Positions 45,444 through 54,947 of a stretch of DNA of 64,000 bases are shown piece after piece; position 1 is the first letter of the stretch, and the number at the start of each line of letters is the position of its first letter. Below the pieces are notes generated by a model, which was given only the letters and a program-made list of their open reading frames with translations, did not search any database and was not told where the DNA came from. The DNA comes from Nocardia fluminea (GTDB lineage Bacteria > Actinomycetota > Actinomycetes > Mycobacteriales > Mycobacteriaceae). Both the position numbers and the translations under genes were made by a program. The DNA is taken from the NCBI RefSeq assembly GCF_002846365.1, contig NZ_PJMW01000001.1, positions 1,240,001 through 1,304,000 of the forward strand. Direction: 5' to 3'.

Positions 45444-47576
45444 CTACCACCAGCCGGTGATCGCTCCGATCTGGCGGCCGAGTTCGGGGGCGAGCGACCG
45501 GGCGTAGCTGGCGGTCAGGTGGTGCTCGTCGCGATAGATGAGCACATTGCCCTCGACCACCCGGCAGCGCTGCGGCCGGCAGACCGCGTCGGACAGGTCG
45601 AGCGGATGGATGTTCGGATAACCGGCCGCCGGTTCCCGGGCTGGATCGTCGGGATCGAGCACGGCGGCGCGATCGAGCCCGCAGCTGTCGGGGTCGCCGC
45701 GGTGCGCGAGGCAATCGGTGGCCCGGTAGAGGACGCCGTCGCGGCGTAAGCGAGGCGTGTCACGCAGAGCGAGCACATTGAGGCCGCGGTCCTGCAAAGC
45801 CGTCCACACCTCGAGGTATTCGTTGGGCACCTCGTCGCCGGTGCCGTTCTGGCGGTAGCGGGTGGACAGGGTCAGCACCCAGTCCGGCGGTTCGGCGGCC
45901 AGCCGGTCGAGCACCTCGACCGACCATTCGTGGCATTCGGGGAACGGCCACTCGGCGTAGGAGGGCTGGTCGGCGAGGACGACCGGACAGCCTTCCTTGA
46001 GGTAGGAGACCACCCGGAACCCGTGTTCGAGCGCGAGCGGTTCGAGCGCGGGCAGCCAGTGCTCGGAGTGCGACCCACCGACCAGCGCGATCGAGCGAGC
46101 GGCGGTGGGGTCGCCGTAGGTACAGACGCGAACTTCCCGGTTGGGGGTGATGCAGCCGTCGGTGGTCGGCGGCGGGGTGTCGGCCTGCCCTTCGAAGACG
46201 GTGGGACGCATGGGTTCCGGTGAGTAGTCGGCACCGGAGAGCAGGGCGGCGGCGCCGGGATAGCGGTGGGTGTCCAGCGCCTGCGGTGGCACGGCCGGGT
46301 TGGCCACCAGTACCACCTGCCAGCCCAGTGAGCCGATCAACACCGCGACCGCCGTGGCGGTGACCAGGGCGCCGGTCAGCCTGCGGTTCTCGGCCTCCTG
46401 GCCGCGCGGCGGCATCCGCAGGGGTGTCTCGATCAGGCGGGTGGTGGCGTAGGCCAGGACCAGCGAGGCGCCGATCACCACCGAACCGTCGACCAACCCG
46501 GCATCCGCCCGCCCGGTCTCGCCGAGGTAGAAGATCAGGATCGGCCAGTGCCACAGGTACAGCGGATAGGCCAGCGCGCCGAGTTCGGTACACAACCGCC
46601 CGGCCAGCAGGCGGTTGGGCCAGGCCCGCGCGGCCACGCCGAACCCGGAGGCGATTACCAGGCACGCGGCCGCCACCGGCCAGAGCGCCGCGACACCGGG
46701 GAACTGGTTCGCGCCGTCGAACAGCGGCCCACACGAGAGCACCATGGCCAGCCCGAGGGCGGCGGCCAGCGCGCGCACCCGGTTCGGCAGCCGCAGCCAG
46801 GGCGCGGCGACGGCCAGTATCGCCCCGGCCAGTAGCTCCCAGCCGCGCGCGATGCTGTCGTAGTAGGTCCAGGCCTGGTGCTGCGCGGTGCCCGAGGCCG
46901 CGTACCAGAACGACAGCGACGCCAGCCCGGCCAGCACGATCAGCAGGGTGAGCCGCCCGGCCGAACCGCGCCTGCGCAACCAGGCCCATCCCGCCAGCAG
47001 CGCGAAGATCGCCAGATAGAACTGTCCCTGCACCGACATCGACCACAGATGCTGGAGCGGACTCACCGACGGATCCGGCGAGAGATAGTCGAGTTCGGCG
47101 GTGGCCAGGTACCAGTTCTGGCCGTAGAACATCGAGGCCAACGTCTGCGCGGCGGCTTCGCCCAGCTGGGTATACGGCCGCAGCACCACCGTGGCCAGCA
47201 GAATCGCCGCCAGCACCACGACCAGCGACGGCATCAACCTGCGCGCGGTCCGTCGCGCCGTCTCCGCGGCGGACACCCCGCCTCGCCGTTCCACCCCACG
47301 CACCACGGCGCCGGTGAAGAAGAACCCCGAGAGCACGAGAAACACATCGACGCCGCCGGACACGCGGCCCGCCCACACGTGGAACGCCACCACCAGCGCG
47401 ATCGCTATCCCGCGCAGCCCGTCCAGATCCCGGCGCCGTTCGAGGGTGCCGCGGACCGCCGCATCCGGCACAACCGGCGATGCGGTCCGAACATTCGGCA
47501 CCAACGACCCCACAGAATCGGCCCCCACAAAGGAATTGTTTCCCGGCAAGTAACCATCAATTTGCCGTAGCGCCAC
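45444..47576 (-). CDS. Membrane acyltransferase with C-terminal SGNH domain (OafA/YrhL type)
   Basis: The 710-residue protein joins an acyltransferase-3 membrane domain (about 50-400, with DLDGLRGIAIALVVAFHVW and about ten helices) to an extracellular SGNH-type domain. The latter carries GGSHSEHW (nucleophile Ser) and a C-terminal YRDEHHLTASYARSLA with Asp-His. It resembles O-acetylases that decorate glycans or peptidoglycan. In actinobacteria such proteins modify envelope polysaccharides or lipids. The start is uncertain: an ATG/GTG at 47576 has no clear ribosome binding site, and later GTGs near residue 17 are possible. It is the first gene of the acyltransferase-PBP-kinase set. Confidence 0.9.
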   Translation of the reverse strand: MALRQIDGYLPGNNSFVGADSVGSLVPNVRTASPVVPDAAVRGTLERRRDLDGLRGIAIALVVAFHVWAGRVSGGVDVFLVLSGFFFTGAVVRGVERRGGVSAAETARRTARRLMPSLVVVLAAILLATVVLRPYTQLGEAAAQTLASMFYGQNWYLATAELDYLSPDPSVSPLQHLWSMSVQGQFYLAIFALLAGWAWLRRRGSAGRLTLLIVLAGLASLSFWYAASGTAQHQAWTYYDSIARGWELLAGAILAVAAPWLRLPNRVRALAAALGLAMVLSCGPLFDGANQFPGVAALWPVAAACLVIASGFGVAARAWPNRLLAGRLCTELGALAYPLYLWHWPILIFYLGETGRADAGLVDGSVVIGASLVLAYATTRLIETPLRMPPRGQEAENRRLTGALVTATAVAVLIGSLGWQVVLVANPAVPPQALDTHRYPGAAALLSGADYSPEPMRPTVFEGQADTPPPTTDGCITPNREVRVCTYGDPTAARSIALVGGSHSEHWLPALEPLALEHGFRVVSYLKEGCPVVLADQPSYAEWPFPECHEWSVEVLDRLAAEPPDWVLTLSTRYRQNGTGDEVPNEYLEVWTALQDRGLNVLALRDTPRLRRDGVLYRATDCLAHRGDPDSCGLDRAAVLDPDDPAREPAAGYPNIHPLDLSDAVCRPQRCRVVEGNVLIYRDEHHLTASYARSLAPELGRQIGAITGWW

Positions 47577-47612
47577 TCAGGAAGCAAACCGCCGTGCCGT
47601 GTGGGGACAGGG

Positions 47613-48473
47613 TTACCGCGATCGCCAGCGCGCGCCCGTCAGCGTCGCCGCGTCGGTGTCGTCGAGGTCGATGTCGAACACCTCCGCCAGCACCTTGGGC
47701 AGCTCGGTGGGATCGAGATCACGCGACGTGGCCGTGCCGTCGGGGTACTCCGCGCTCAGCGTCAGGTCGTCGAGCACGTGGTGGACCTCGGGCAGGAAGC
47801 GCTGGAGGAAGGGCCGGGTGGTGAACGGCGAACGCGGTGAGGTCGACACGAAGTGGTTGCCGACCGCGTAGTCGATACGGAACTGCGGGTTCTCGGTGAA
47901 GGTGTAGCGGTCCATCCAGCCGTCGCGGCCGAACTGGAACAGCACCCACAGGTCGCCTGCCCGGCGCTCGAGCCGGTAGCGCCAGTCGCCGAGCGCGAAC
48001 TCGCCTGCGCTGTCGACCAGTTCGAACGGCTCCAGCGGGCCGAAGCCGAAACCGATATCGCAGATCCAGACCCGGTCGTCGCCGGGCGCGGTCACGCGCA
48101 GCAGGGCGTGCGTCGCCGGCCGCAGTGCGCCGGTGTCGGCCACCCCGTAGGTGACTCGCCCACTGAGTCCCGTGACCCCGAACCCGAACCGTTCGAGCGC
48201 GGCGGCGAAGATCCCCACGTTCTCGTAGCAGTAGCCGCCGCGGCTGCGACGGATCAGCTTGTCCTGCAACGTATCCAGATCCAGCGGAATGCCCCGGCCG
48301 AGGATGATCTCCAGATTCTCGAAGGGGATGGTGGTGGTGTGGGCGCGGACCAGGGCACGCAAGGTGTCCACCGACGCCGTGCGCGGCCCGTCGTAGCCGA
48401 TCCTGGCCAGATAGGCGTCCAGATCGAGCTGGGCACCCTGCCAGCCGTGATCGTCGGGCACTACATCGGTCAT
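47613..48473 (-). CDS. nat: Arylamine N-acetyltransferase
   Basis: NAT transfers acetyl or other short acyl groups from CoA to arylamines or hydrazines. The 286-residue protein has the Cys-His-Asp triad: C82 in RGGYCYEN, H122 in ATHALL and D139 in CDIGF. The start is the ATG at 48471-48473 with GAGGA upstream. Mycobacterial NAT is linked to sterol catabolism and mycolate formation. It lies just upstream of the acyltransferase on the same strand. Confidence 0.93.
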   Translation of the reverse strand: MTDVVPDDHGWQGAQLDLDAYLARIGYDGPRTASVDTLRALVRAHTTTIPFENLEIILGRGIPLDLDTLQDKLIRRSRGGYCYENVGIFAAALERFGFGVTGLSGRVTYGVADTGALRPATHALLRVTAPGDDRVWICDIGFGFGPLEPFELVDSAGEFALGDWRYRLERRAGDLWVLFQFGRDGWMDRYTFTENPQFRIDYAVGNHFVSTSPRSPFTTRPFLQRFLPEVHHVLDDLTLSAEYPDGTATSRDLDPTELPKVLAEVFDIDLDDTDAATLTGARWRSR

Positions 48474-48540
48474 CGCGTCCTCGTTCCCGTCGGTGTCCCC
48501 TCGCACAACCGCGGTGTGCCGGACCTTGTTCCCGCGTGTC

Positions 48541-49533
48541 TCAGGCCGCGCACTTCGCGCCGGCGGGGGCCGGGGGCGCCGTGACCAGGCCCCGCTCGAC
48601 ATCGACGACATAGTCGCTCACCTGCGGCGCGAGCGGTTCGGTCCCCGCCAGCAGCCGCAACACCACGCACCCGCCCTCGAACAGCGCGGGTCCGACAGAG
48701 TGATCACCCGGCACGATCGCGCCGGTCAGGTCACGCCCGCTGACCACGGTGTAGAAGGAGAACGGTTTGCCCGCCGCGGTGAGCGCCGCACGCAGTTCCA
48801 CACTGGTCGCGAAGGGCACGACGGCGTCGGCGGTCCCGTGGATCACGAAGGCCCTGCGCATGGTCAGCCGGTCGGCGAGCAGCGCGGGCGAACGCTCGAT
48901 GTAGGCGAGCGGGCAGATGGTCGGCGCGCAGCCGCCCGCGTCCCGTTCGATCTGGCGCGGCAGTGCGGGATCCACCGATCCGGCAGCCGCCCACATCGTG
49001 AAATCATCGGAGGGACCGTAGTTGTCGACCCAGTAGTCGAACAGCCCGGGCGGCCCGTGTGCCACCGCGAGCCCGCTGGTGATGCCGCCCTGACTCCATC
49101 CCCACAGGACCGTCGAGGCGATCCCGGGATGCTCGCCGCGATACCACTGTGTCGCCGCCACCAGGTCGCGCCAGCCCGCCCACAGATTCCAGTCGCCGGT
49201 GCGCCACTGCCCATCGGCGCTGCGCAGATCCATGAGCAGGATCGGCGACCCGCCCGTGCGCGCGAGCGCGGACATGTACGGGGCGAAATCCGCCGACGAC
49301 CCACCGTGCCCGTGCACCGCGACCACCAGATTCGTCGCCGGGATATCGCCGGGGACACAGCGATACGGCTCGTACACGCGCCCGGTCGCCCGCTCACCGT
49401 CCACGGTGATCGCGACCGCACGCAGGTCGACGCCCGGCGCGCACGGTGCTTGCGCTCGCAAGGCCGGCCCCACCGCCGCCGACATCGCGACCAGCAACGC
49501 GCACACCGCCACGACGACTCCGACCCGCTTCAT
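48541..49533 (-). CDS. Secreted alpha/beta hydrolase (serine esterase type)
   Basis: The 330-residue protein has an N-terminal signal peptide (MKRVGVVVAVCALLVAMSAA) and an alpha/beta-hydrolase body. The nucleophile is Ser147 in GWSQG, the oxyanion loop is HGHGGS, and the catalytic His is probably in PGDHSVG, with Asp in HGTADAVVPF. It resembles secreted esterases or PHB-depolymerase-like lipases. Several Cys pairs fit disulfides. It is between nat and the TRAP genes on the same strand; the stop is 68 bp upstream of nat. The substrate is unknown. Confidence 0.87.
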   Translation of the reverse strand: MKRVGVVVAVCALLVAMSAAVGPALRAQAPCAPGVDLRAVAITVDGERATGRVYEPYRCVPGDIPATNLVVAVHGHGGSSADFAPYMSALARTGGSPILLMDLRSADGQWRTGDWNLWAGWRDLVAATQWYRGEHPGIASTVLWGWSQGGITSGLAVAHGPPGLFDYWVDNYGPSDDFTMWAAAGSVDPALPRQIERDAGGCAPTICPLAYIERSPALLADRLTMRRAFVIHGTADAVVPFATSVELRAALTAAGKPFSFYTVVSGRDLTGAIVPGDHSVGPALFEGGCVVLRLLAGTEPLAPQVSDYVVDVERGLVTAPPAPAGAKCAA

Positions 49534-49663
49534 CTCGCGATTGTCCGCCACCCGTGGACGGGGGTCCAGTACATCGTCGCGCGTTCCCGCACCGACCTTG
49601 GACGGTCCGCGATGCAGGGGTGCGCGGACTGCTGGAACTCCCGTGGATCCGTTCGAGGCGAGG

Positions 49664-50644
49664 TCAGCGCAGTGCGACCTCCGATCCGCGATGCAGCGAC
49701 ACGGGAGCCGTCTTGCTCGCGGTGTCGGCGTTGATCCCGTTGGCAGCCGGATTCGCCTGTTCCAGTTGGGGTTTGCGGTCCAGCAGCGTCTCGGTGAGCA
49801 CACAGGCCAGGTTCGCGTCGAGGTCGTCGCGGACCACGAGCAGATTGGGCACCACGATGGTCGGCGCGTCCGCGGGCAGCCCATAGGTGGCGGCGGGAGT
49901 CGTGCCCGTCTCGTAGACCGGGTTGATCTCCTTCAGCTTCGGCAGCACGCCGGTGATGTCGAGGAAGCGGACCTTGTCCCTGGCGGTGGTGAACAGGTCG
50001 GTGATGCCCGGTGTCGGCAGGCCACCGGACCAGAACATCGCGTCGATGGAGCCGTCCTTCAGTCCGTCGACGGTCTTGGTCAGGTCGAGACGCTGGGCGG
50101 CGACATCGCTGTCGGGGTTCAGGCCCGCGGCTTGCAGCACGCGCTGGGCGATCACCTCGGTACCCGATTTCGGCGACCCGGTGGAGACCCGTTTGCCGCG
50201 CAGGTCGGCGAGGGAGTTGATGCCGGCGTCGGTGCGCACGATGACCTGGGTGTAGTTGTCGTAGAGCCGGGCCAGTGCGCGGATCGGCTGCGCGCTGGTG
50301 AAACTACCCGTGCCCGCGACCGCGTCGGCCGCGGAGTCGGCGAGGGAGAAGCCGACCTGATAGGTGCCGCCGACCACCTGCTGGATGTTCTGCACGGAGG
50401 CGCCGGTCTCGGCCGCGGTGGCCTTCACGGTGCCGCCGGTCGCGGCGGAGATCTGCTCGGCGTAGGCGTTGCCCAGCGCGAAGTACACGCCGGTCGCGTT
50501 GCCCGTGGCGATGCCGATTCTGGTGTCCTGCTTCACCTCACAGGTCACCTCGCCGCCCGCGTCGGCGGTCGGGGTGTCCTGTCGGCCACCGCAGCCGGTG
50601 AGTAACGCGGCGGCCGCGACCACGGCGACAATTGTTCTGACCAT
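49664..50644 (-). CDS. TAXI-type TRAP transporter substrate-binding lipoprotein
   Basis: The 326-residue protein is the TAXI family receptor for a tripartite ATP-independent periplasmic (TRAP) transporter. A signal peptide ends in the lipobox LLTGC. Family segments are GIATGNATGVYFALGNAYAEQIS, ATETGASVQNI and GINSLADLRGKRVSTGSPKSGTE, with a final THR-free C-terminal tail. It starts at the ATG at 50642-50644 and is preceded 47 bp upstream by the fused permease gene. The ligand is unknown; TAXI systems can carry glutamate, organic acids or other solutes. The protein is probably lipid-anchored, since TRAP receptors in Gram-positive bacteria need an anchor. Confidence 0.93.
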   Translation of the reverse strand: MVRTIVAVVAAAALLTGCGGRQDTPTADAGGEVTCEVKQDTRIGIATGNATGVYFALGNAYAEQISAATGGTVKATAAETGASVQNIQQVVGGTYQVGFSLADSAADAVAGTGSFTSAQPIRALARLYDNYTQVIVRTDAGINSLADLRGKRVSTGSPKSGTEVIAQRVLQAAGLNPDSDVAAQRLDLTKTVDGLKDGSIDAMFWSGGLPTPGITDLFTTARDKVRFLDITGVLPKLKEINPVYETGTTPAATYGLPADAPTIVVPNLLVVRDDLDANLACVLTETLLDRKPQLEQANPAANGINADTASKTAPVSLHRGSEVALR

Positions 50645-50691
50645 GAGGTCCCCTTCCGTCGACGGCCGAGCCGCCTGCCGATTCCCGCGGA

Positions 50692-52854
50692 TCACGGTGT
50701 GTCCGTGGATGTTCTGTTCGCCCGGTCGACGAGGCCCGCCAGCACGGCGACTATCAGCACGCCGAGCCCGATCCCGGTGGCGACCGGATTCGGGTACAGC
50801 AGGATCAGGCCCGCGGCGGCGGCGATGACGCGCGGGATCGGGCCGATCGCGCCGATGCCGAACAACCATCCGCCGGTCGCCGCCGCCAGCGCCGCGACCC
50901 CGGCGCAGGCGGCCGCACTGACCCACAGCACGTCGAGCAGCGCGCCGATACCGAGCAGGTGCCGCCCGGAATCGGTGAGCACGAACATCAGCGGCACCAG
51001 GAACGCGGGCAGCGCGTACCTCAGGGCGTGCCACATCGTCGGTACGGCCTTCGCGCCGGTCACCGCGGCCGCGCCGACGGCGGCCAGCGCGGTCGGCGGC
51101 GTCAGCTCCGAGAGCACCGAGAAGTAGAAGACGAACATGGCGGCGGCGGGTGCGGCGACGTGCAGGTCCAGCAGCGCGGGTCCGATGATCACCCAGCCGA
51201 TGACGAACGATGCCGTCACCGGGACCGCGAGACCGAGCAGCGACAACGCGATCGCCGCCAGCACCGCGGTGGTCGCCAGCACGACGGCGGGATCATCGGA
51301 CAGCACCGATCCGGCCTTGACCAGCAGCGCGGCCAATTGCGCGCCGAGGCCGGTCTTGGTGGTCATCGCGGTGATCACACCCGCCGCCGCACATACCGCG
51401 ACGACCGGCAGCGCCGAGCGCATTCCGTACGACAGGGAGCGCAGGGCCCCGATCACGAACCCGCCCACTACTTTTCGTGACCAGCGCGGCGAATCCACTG
51501 CCGAGCCACCGTCAGTCGACGTCGTATCGCCCTGTCCGGCAGTCGTTTTCGTGAAGTCGACCGAGGCGCTTTCGGGCTCCTCGGTCACCGGAGTGTTCCG
51601 CAGCAGCCGGTCCGGGATCGCGAGCAGCAACGCGAGCACCGTCGCGTAGACCACCGCACGGGTCGCGCTCACCCCCGCCAGCAGGAGCACCACGATCACG
51701 ATCAGCGAAGAGAAGTGATACCCGAAGCGCCCCAGCAACTTCCACCACGGTGTGGGCAGCGGGCCATCGGTCAGATCGGCGGGCGCCCGCCGCTGCGCGT
51801 GGATGCGGCGCGCGTCGATCTCGACCGAGAGCAGAATGCCCAGGTAGTACAGCAGCGTCGGGATCAGCGCCCACCCGAGCACCGTCACATACGACACGTC
51901 GAGATATTCGGCGACGATGAAGGCCGCGACCCCCAGCGTGGGCGGCGACAGAATCGCACCGACACCCGCCGCCGCGAGCATCCCGCCCGCCTGTTCGGGC
52001 CGGTAGCCGGCCTTGCGCAGAATCGGCCAGGTCACCGCGCCGGTGCTCACCGCGGTCGCGGTCCCCGACCCCGAGACGGTCCCGAGCAGAAACCCCGACG
52101 CCACCGCCGTGCGCCCCGCCGCGCTGTGCGAGCGACGGAACAACGACACCGACAGGTCGACGAAGAACCTCGCGGCGCCGGAGAATTCGAGCACGGCGCC
52201 GTAGAGGGTGAACAACACGATGTAGCTCGCGGCGACGTCGAGGGGGGTGCCGTAGAAGCCGCTGCCGGAGTTGTACAGCGCGTCGACGATCTGATCGACA
52301 TCGAGTCCCGCGTGCGCGATCGACCAGTCCTGGGGCAGCAGCCCGCCGTAGTACCCGTACCCGAGGAACACCAGACACACCACCGGCAGAATCACCCCGG
52401 TCGTACGCCTGCACGCCTCGAGCACGAGCACCAACAGCAACCCGCCCATCACGACATCGAGCGGCGCGAGCATCCCTTGCCGGTCGAGAAACGCGTCGTA
52501 TCCCCCACCCGCGTCACCGATTCGCATCGGTAGCACCGGATACAGGCACACCACCAGGGTGATCGCGGCCAGCACCCCATCGAGCACCGAGGGCCCGTCA
52601 GCACGATCGAGTGGACCCCACCACGACCGATAGCTCAGATACACCAGCGGCAGCGCGAGGGCCAGAAAGATGACGAGGTAGTACTGACTGCCCTGCGCCA
52701 ACGGCCGGAACACCTGCCACACCGACAGCAGCGCGAGCCCCAGCGCGACGACACCGACCAGCCGGCCGGGGAACCCCGAGAGCACCCGCGCGGGCCGCTC
52801 CTCATCGTCCACCCCCAGCTCCGCCGCAGTGACAACCGGTGGCGCTGCGCTCAT
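50692..52854 (-). CDS. TRAP transporter fused small-large permease
   Basis: The 720-residue membrane protein joins the small (DctQ-like) and large (DctM-like) TRAP subunits, the form typical of TAXI systems. At least 15 hydrophobic helices are present. A notable motif is the SGSGTATAVSTGAVTWPILRKAGY region, followed by GGMLAAAGVGAILSPPTLG, typical of the DctM scaffold. The ATG at 52852-52854 follows a poor ribosome binding site; an upstream in-frame start is less likely. It drives substrate import with the sodium or proton gradient. It is the only TRAP system in the window and comes first in its operon. Confidence 0.92.
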   Translation of the reverse strand: MSAAPPVVTAAELGVDDEERPARVLSGFPGRLVGVVALGLALLSVWQVFRPLAQGSQYYLVIFLALALPLVYLSYRSWWGPLDRADGPSVLDGVLAAITLVVCLYPVLPMRIGDAGGGYDAFLDRQGMLAPLDVVMGGLLLVLVLEACRRTTGVILPVVCLVFLGYGYYGGLLPQDWSIAHAGLDVDQIVDALYNSGSGFYGTPLDVAASYIVLFTLYGAVLEFSGAARFFVDLSVSLFRRSHSAAGRTAVASGFLLGTVSGSGTATAVSTGAVTWPILRKAGYRPEQAGGMLAAAGVGAILSPPTLGVAAFIVAEYLDVSYVTVLGWALIPTLLYYLGILLSVEIDARRIHAQRRAPADLTDGPLPTPWWKLLGRFGYHFSSLIVIVVLLLAGVSATRAVVYATVLALLLAIPDRLLRNTPVTEEPESASVDFTKTTAGQGDTTSTDGGSAVDSPRWSRKVVGGFVIGALRSLSYGMRSALPVVAVCAAAGVITAMTTKTGLGAQLAALLVKAGSVLSDDPAVVLATTAVLAAIALSLLGLAVPVTASFVIGWVIIGPALLDLHVAAPAAAMFVFYFSVLSELTPPTALAAVGAAAVTGAKAVPTMWHALRYALPAFLVPLMFVLTDSGRHLLGIGALLDVLWVSAAACAGVAALAAATGGWLFGIGAIGPIPRVIAAAAGLILLYPNPVATGIGLGVLIVAVLAGLVDRANRTSTDTP

Positions 52855-53002
52855 GAGCGGACGATAGCAACGAGATTCACGCCCGGTGACGAAATCGACC
52901 ACCGCACAGTCTGCACAAAATGGACACTACGAACAGACTTCGTTCGCCTCTCGTCCGCCCCGCAACGCGGCCCGAACCGGAGTGAATAATGGTGGGGTGG
53001 CT

Positions 53003-53557
53003 GTGCAGCGACGAATCGTTGTGGTGGGGACGTCGGGGTCGGGCAAGAGCACGCTGGCCCGACAGATCTCGCGTCGGCTCGACATCCCGTACATCGAACT
53101 CGACGCGATCCACCACCAGGCGAACTGGACGCCGATGGCCGCGCCAGAATTCCGGGCCGCGGTCGCCGAGCGGATCGCCGGGGACGGTTGGGTGGTCGAC
53201 GGCAACTACCGAGGCAAACTCGCTGATCTGGTGTGGCGACGCGCCGATACGGTGGCCTGGTTCGATCTACCCCGGTCGCTGGTCATGCGCCAGATCGTGC
53301 GCCGGACGGTTGGCCGGGTACTCACCGGGCGGGAGCTGTGGAACGGCAACCGGGAACGCTGGCGCGAGATGATCTCACTCGACCCGGCACGATCGGTGAT
53401 CGTCTGGGCTTGGACGACACACGCGAAGAACCGGGCGAACTATTCTGCGGCACAGAAGGACCCGGCATTTCGACATCTCACCTTCGTCCGGCTGGGCTCC
53501 CATCGCGAGGCGGCCGCGTTCCTCGACGGTCTCGCCTGCGCGCCGCCGTCGGCGTAG
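53003..53557 (+). CDS. Adenylate-kinase-like P-loop nucleotide kinase
   Basis: The 184-residue protein starts with a Walker A GTSGSGKST and has the helical core of a small-molecule or shikimate/adenylate-type kinase, with ELDAIHHQANW and a C-terminal WAWTTHAKNR. Such proteins phosphorylate small metabolites or nucleotides, and topology-modulation proteins are similar, but no substrate is clear. The start is the GTG at 53003 (or 52997), with GGTGGGG before it. It is divergent from the TRAP permease and 78 bp before the winged-helix gene. Confidence 0.82.
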   Translation: MQRRIVVVGTSGSGKSTLARQISRRLDIPYIELDAIHHQANWTPMAAPEFRAAVAERIAGDGWVVDGNYRGKLADLVWRRADTVAWFDLPRSLVMRQIVRRTVGRVLTGRELWNGNRERWREMISLDPARSVIVWAWTTHAKNRANYSAAQKDPAFRHLTFVRLGSHREAAAFLDGLACAPPSA

Positions 53558-53634
53558 CTGGTTCCGGCGTTCCCTGCCCCCACCCCGACCGGGATTGCGC
53601 CGTGATTGTCAGTGCTCGCGCATACGATCCGCGC

Positions 53635-54813
53635 ATGCTTTCGATCGATACCGCGCAGCGTCGGGCCCGACTGGCGACCAGGCACCGCCTCGCGCCGTCG
53701 GCCCGTTCCAACGAGCCCGTGGACATCGCTCGTTCGATGGTGGTTCTGCACGCCACCGATCCGGCGACGGTGTACCTGTCGGTCGGTGCTCGGGGGATCG
53801 ATCTGGCGCCCGCCGATGTCGAGAAGGTGCTCTACGACGACCGGGCCCTGATTCGCCTGCTGGCCATGCGCCGCACGATGTTCGTCGCGCCGACCGAGTT
53901 GCTACCGGTTCTCCAAGCCTCTACCTGTGATGCGCTGGCCCACAAGCAACGCCGCACGTACGGCCGCTATATCGAGCAGGCGGGCGTCGTCGACGGTGAT
54001 GTCTCGACGTGGCTGGCCGATGTCGAAGCCGAGACCCACGCGGCACTGCTCGCCCGCGGTACGGCGACCGGTGTCCAGCTGAGCAAGGACGTGCCACGTC
54101 TGCGCACCCAGATCAACACCGCCCCCGGAAAGTCCTATTCCAAACCGACCAGCATCACCACCTGGGTGCTCGTGGTGCTCGGCGCCGAAGGCCGCATAGT
54201 GCGTGGCCGCCCGAACGGCAGCTGGACCAGCAGCCAGTACACCTGGGCGCCCGTGGAAACCTGGCTACCCCAGGGTTTTTCGCCGCTGCCGGCCGCCGAG
54301 GCACGCGTCGAACTCGTGCGGCAGTGGTTGTACGCCTTCGGCCCGGCCCCGATCACGGACCTCAAGTGGTGGACCGGCTGGACCCTCGGCGAGGCCCGAA
54401 AGGCCCTGGCCGAACTCGACACAGTGGAGGTGGATCTCGACGGCACCCCCGGCCTCATCCTCGCCGACGACCTCACCCCCGTCCCCACCCCCGAACCCTG
54501 GGCGGCCTTGCTCCCCGCCCTCGACCCCACCCCCATGGGCTGGCAATCCCGAGACTGGTTCCTCGGCCCCCACGCCCCCGCCCTGTTCGACACCAACGGC
54601 AACATCGGCCCCTCCATCTGGGCCGACGGCCGCATAGTAGGCGGCTGGGCGCAACGCCCCGACGGCGAAGTGGTCACCCGCCTCCTGGAAGACGTCGACA
54701 CCGCCACCCGAAAACTCATCGACGCCGAAACAGCCCGCACCACAACCTGGTTCGGCGACACCCGAGCCATCCCCCGCTTCCGCACCCCCCTACAACGCGA
54801 ACTCACCACCTGA
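53635..54813 (+). CDS. Winged-helix DNA-binding-domain protein (HTH_42 type)
   Basis: The 392-residue protein belongs to the winged-helix family that includes E. coli YcaQ and AlkX-like interstrand-crosslink glycosylases. Family traits are the RARLATRHRL start, the AMRRTMFVAP segment and the WWTGWTLGEA region, with a long C-terminal domain ending IPRFRTPLQRE. In other bacteria such proteins unhook DNA crosslinks; whether this one is active is not known. Its end is 14 bp before the first of three repeats in front of hipBA. The last third is very rich in CCC codons. Confidence 0.85.
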   Translation: MLSIDTAQRRARLATRHRLAPSARSNEPVDIARSMVVLHATDPATVYLSVGARGIDLAPADVEKVLYDDRALIRLLAMRRTMFVAPTELLPVLQASTCDALAHKQRRTYGRYIEQAGVVDGDVSTWLADVEAETHAALLARGTATGVQLSKDVPRLRTQINTAPGKSYSKPTSITTWVLVVLGAEGRIVRGRPNGSWTSSQYTWAPVETWLPQGFSPLPAAEARVELVRQWLYAFGPAPITDLKWWTGWTLGEARKALAELDTVEVDLDGTPGLILADDLTPVPTPEPWAALLPALDPTPMGWQSRDWFLGPHAPALFDTNGNIGPSIWADGRIVGGWAQRPDGEVVTRLLEDVDTATRKLIDAETARTTTWFGDTRAIPRFRTPLQRELTT

Positions 54814-54827
54814 CCGACATCCCAATT

Positions 54828-54845
54828 TCGGCAATATCCTGCCGA
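54828..54845. promoter_or_regulatory. hipBA operator 1
   Basis: TCGGCAATATCCTGCCGA is an imperfect palindrome with TCGGCA and TGCCGA arms. It is identical over 18 bp to operator 3. It lies 14 bp after the winged-helix gene and exactly 60 bp upstream of operator 2. Confidence 0.8.
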
Positions 54846-54885
54846 TCCGGCTCAGAATCTGACCCGAACAGGGCTCGATAGCTTG

Positions 54886-54907
54886 AATCGGCAAAATATT
54901 GCCGATT
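54886..54907. promoter_or_regulatory. hipBA operator 2, perfect palindrome
   Basis: AATCGGCAA-AATA-TTGCCGATT has perfect 9-bp arms. Its core TCGGCA begins at 54888, exactly 60 bp after operator 1 and 60 bp before operator 3. It contains the likely -35 TTGCCG of the hip promoter. Confidence 0.85.
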
Positions 54908-54928
54908 CGATAGAATTCAGCGTATGCT
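54899..54928 (+). promoter_or_regulatory. Predicted hipBA promoter
   Basis: -35 TTGCCG (54899-54904), an 18-bp spacer and -10 TATGCT (54923-54928) predict transcription from about 54935. The -35 is inside operator 2, and operator 3 lies between the start site and the ribosome binding site, so HipB binding should repress. Confidence 0.6.
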
Positions 54929-54947
54929 TCAGTCCGAAAGGGCTAAT

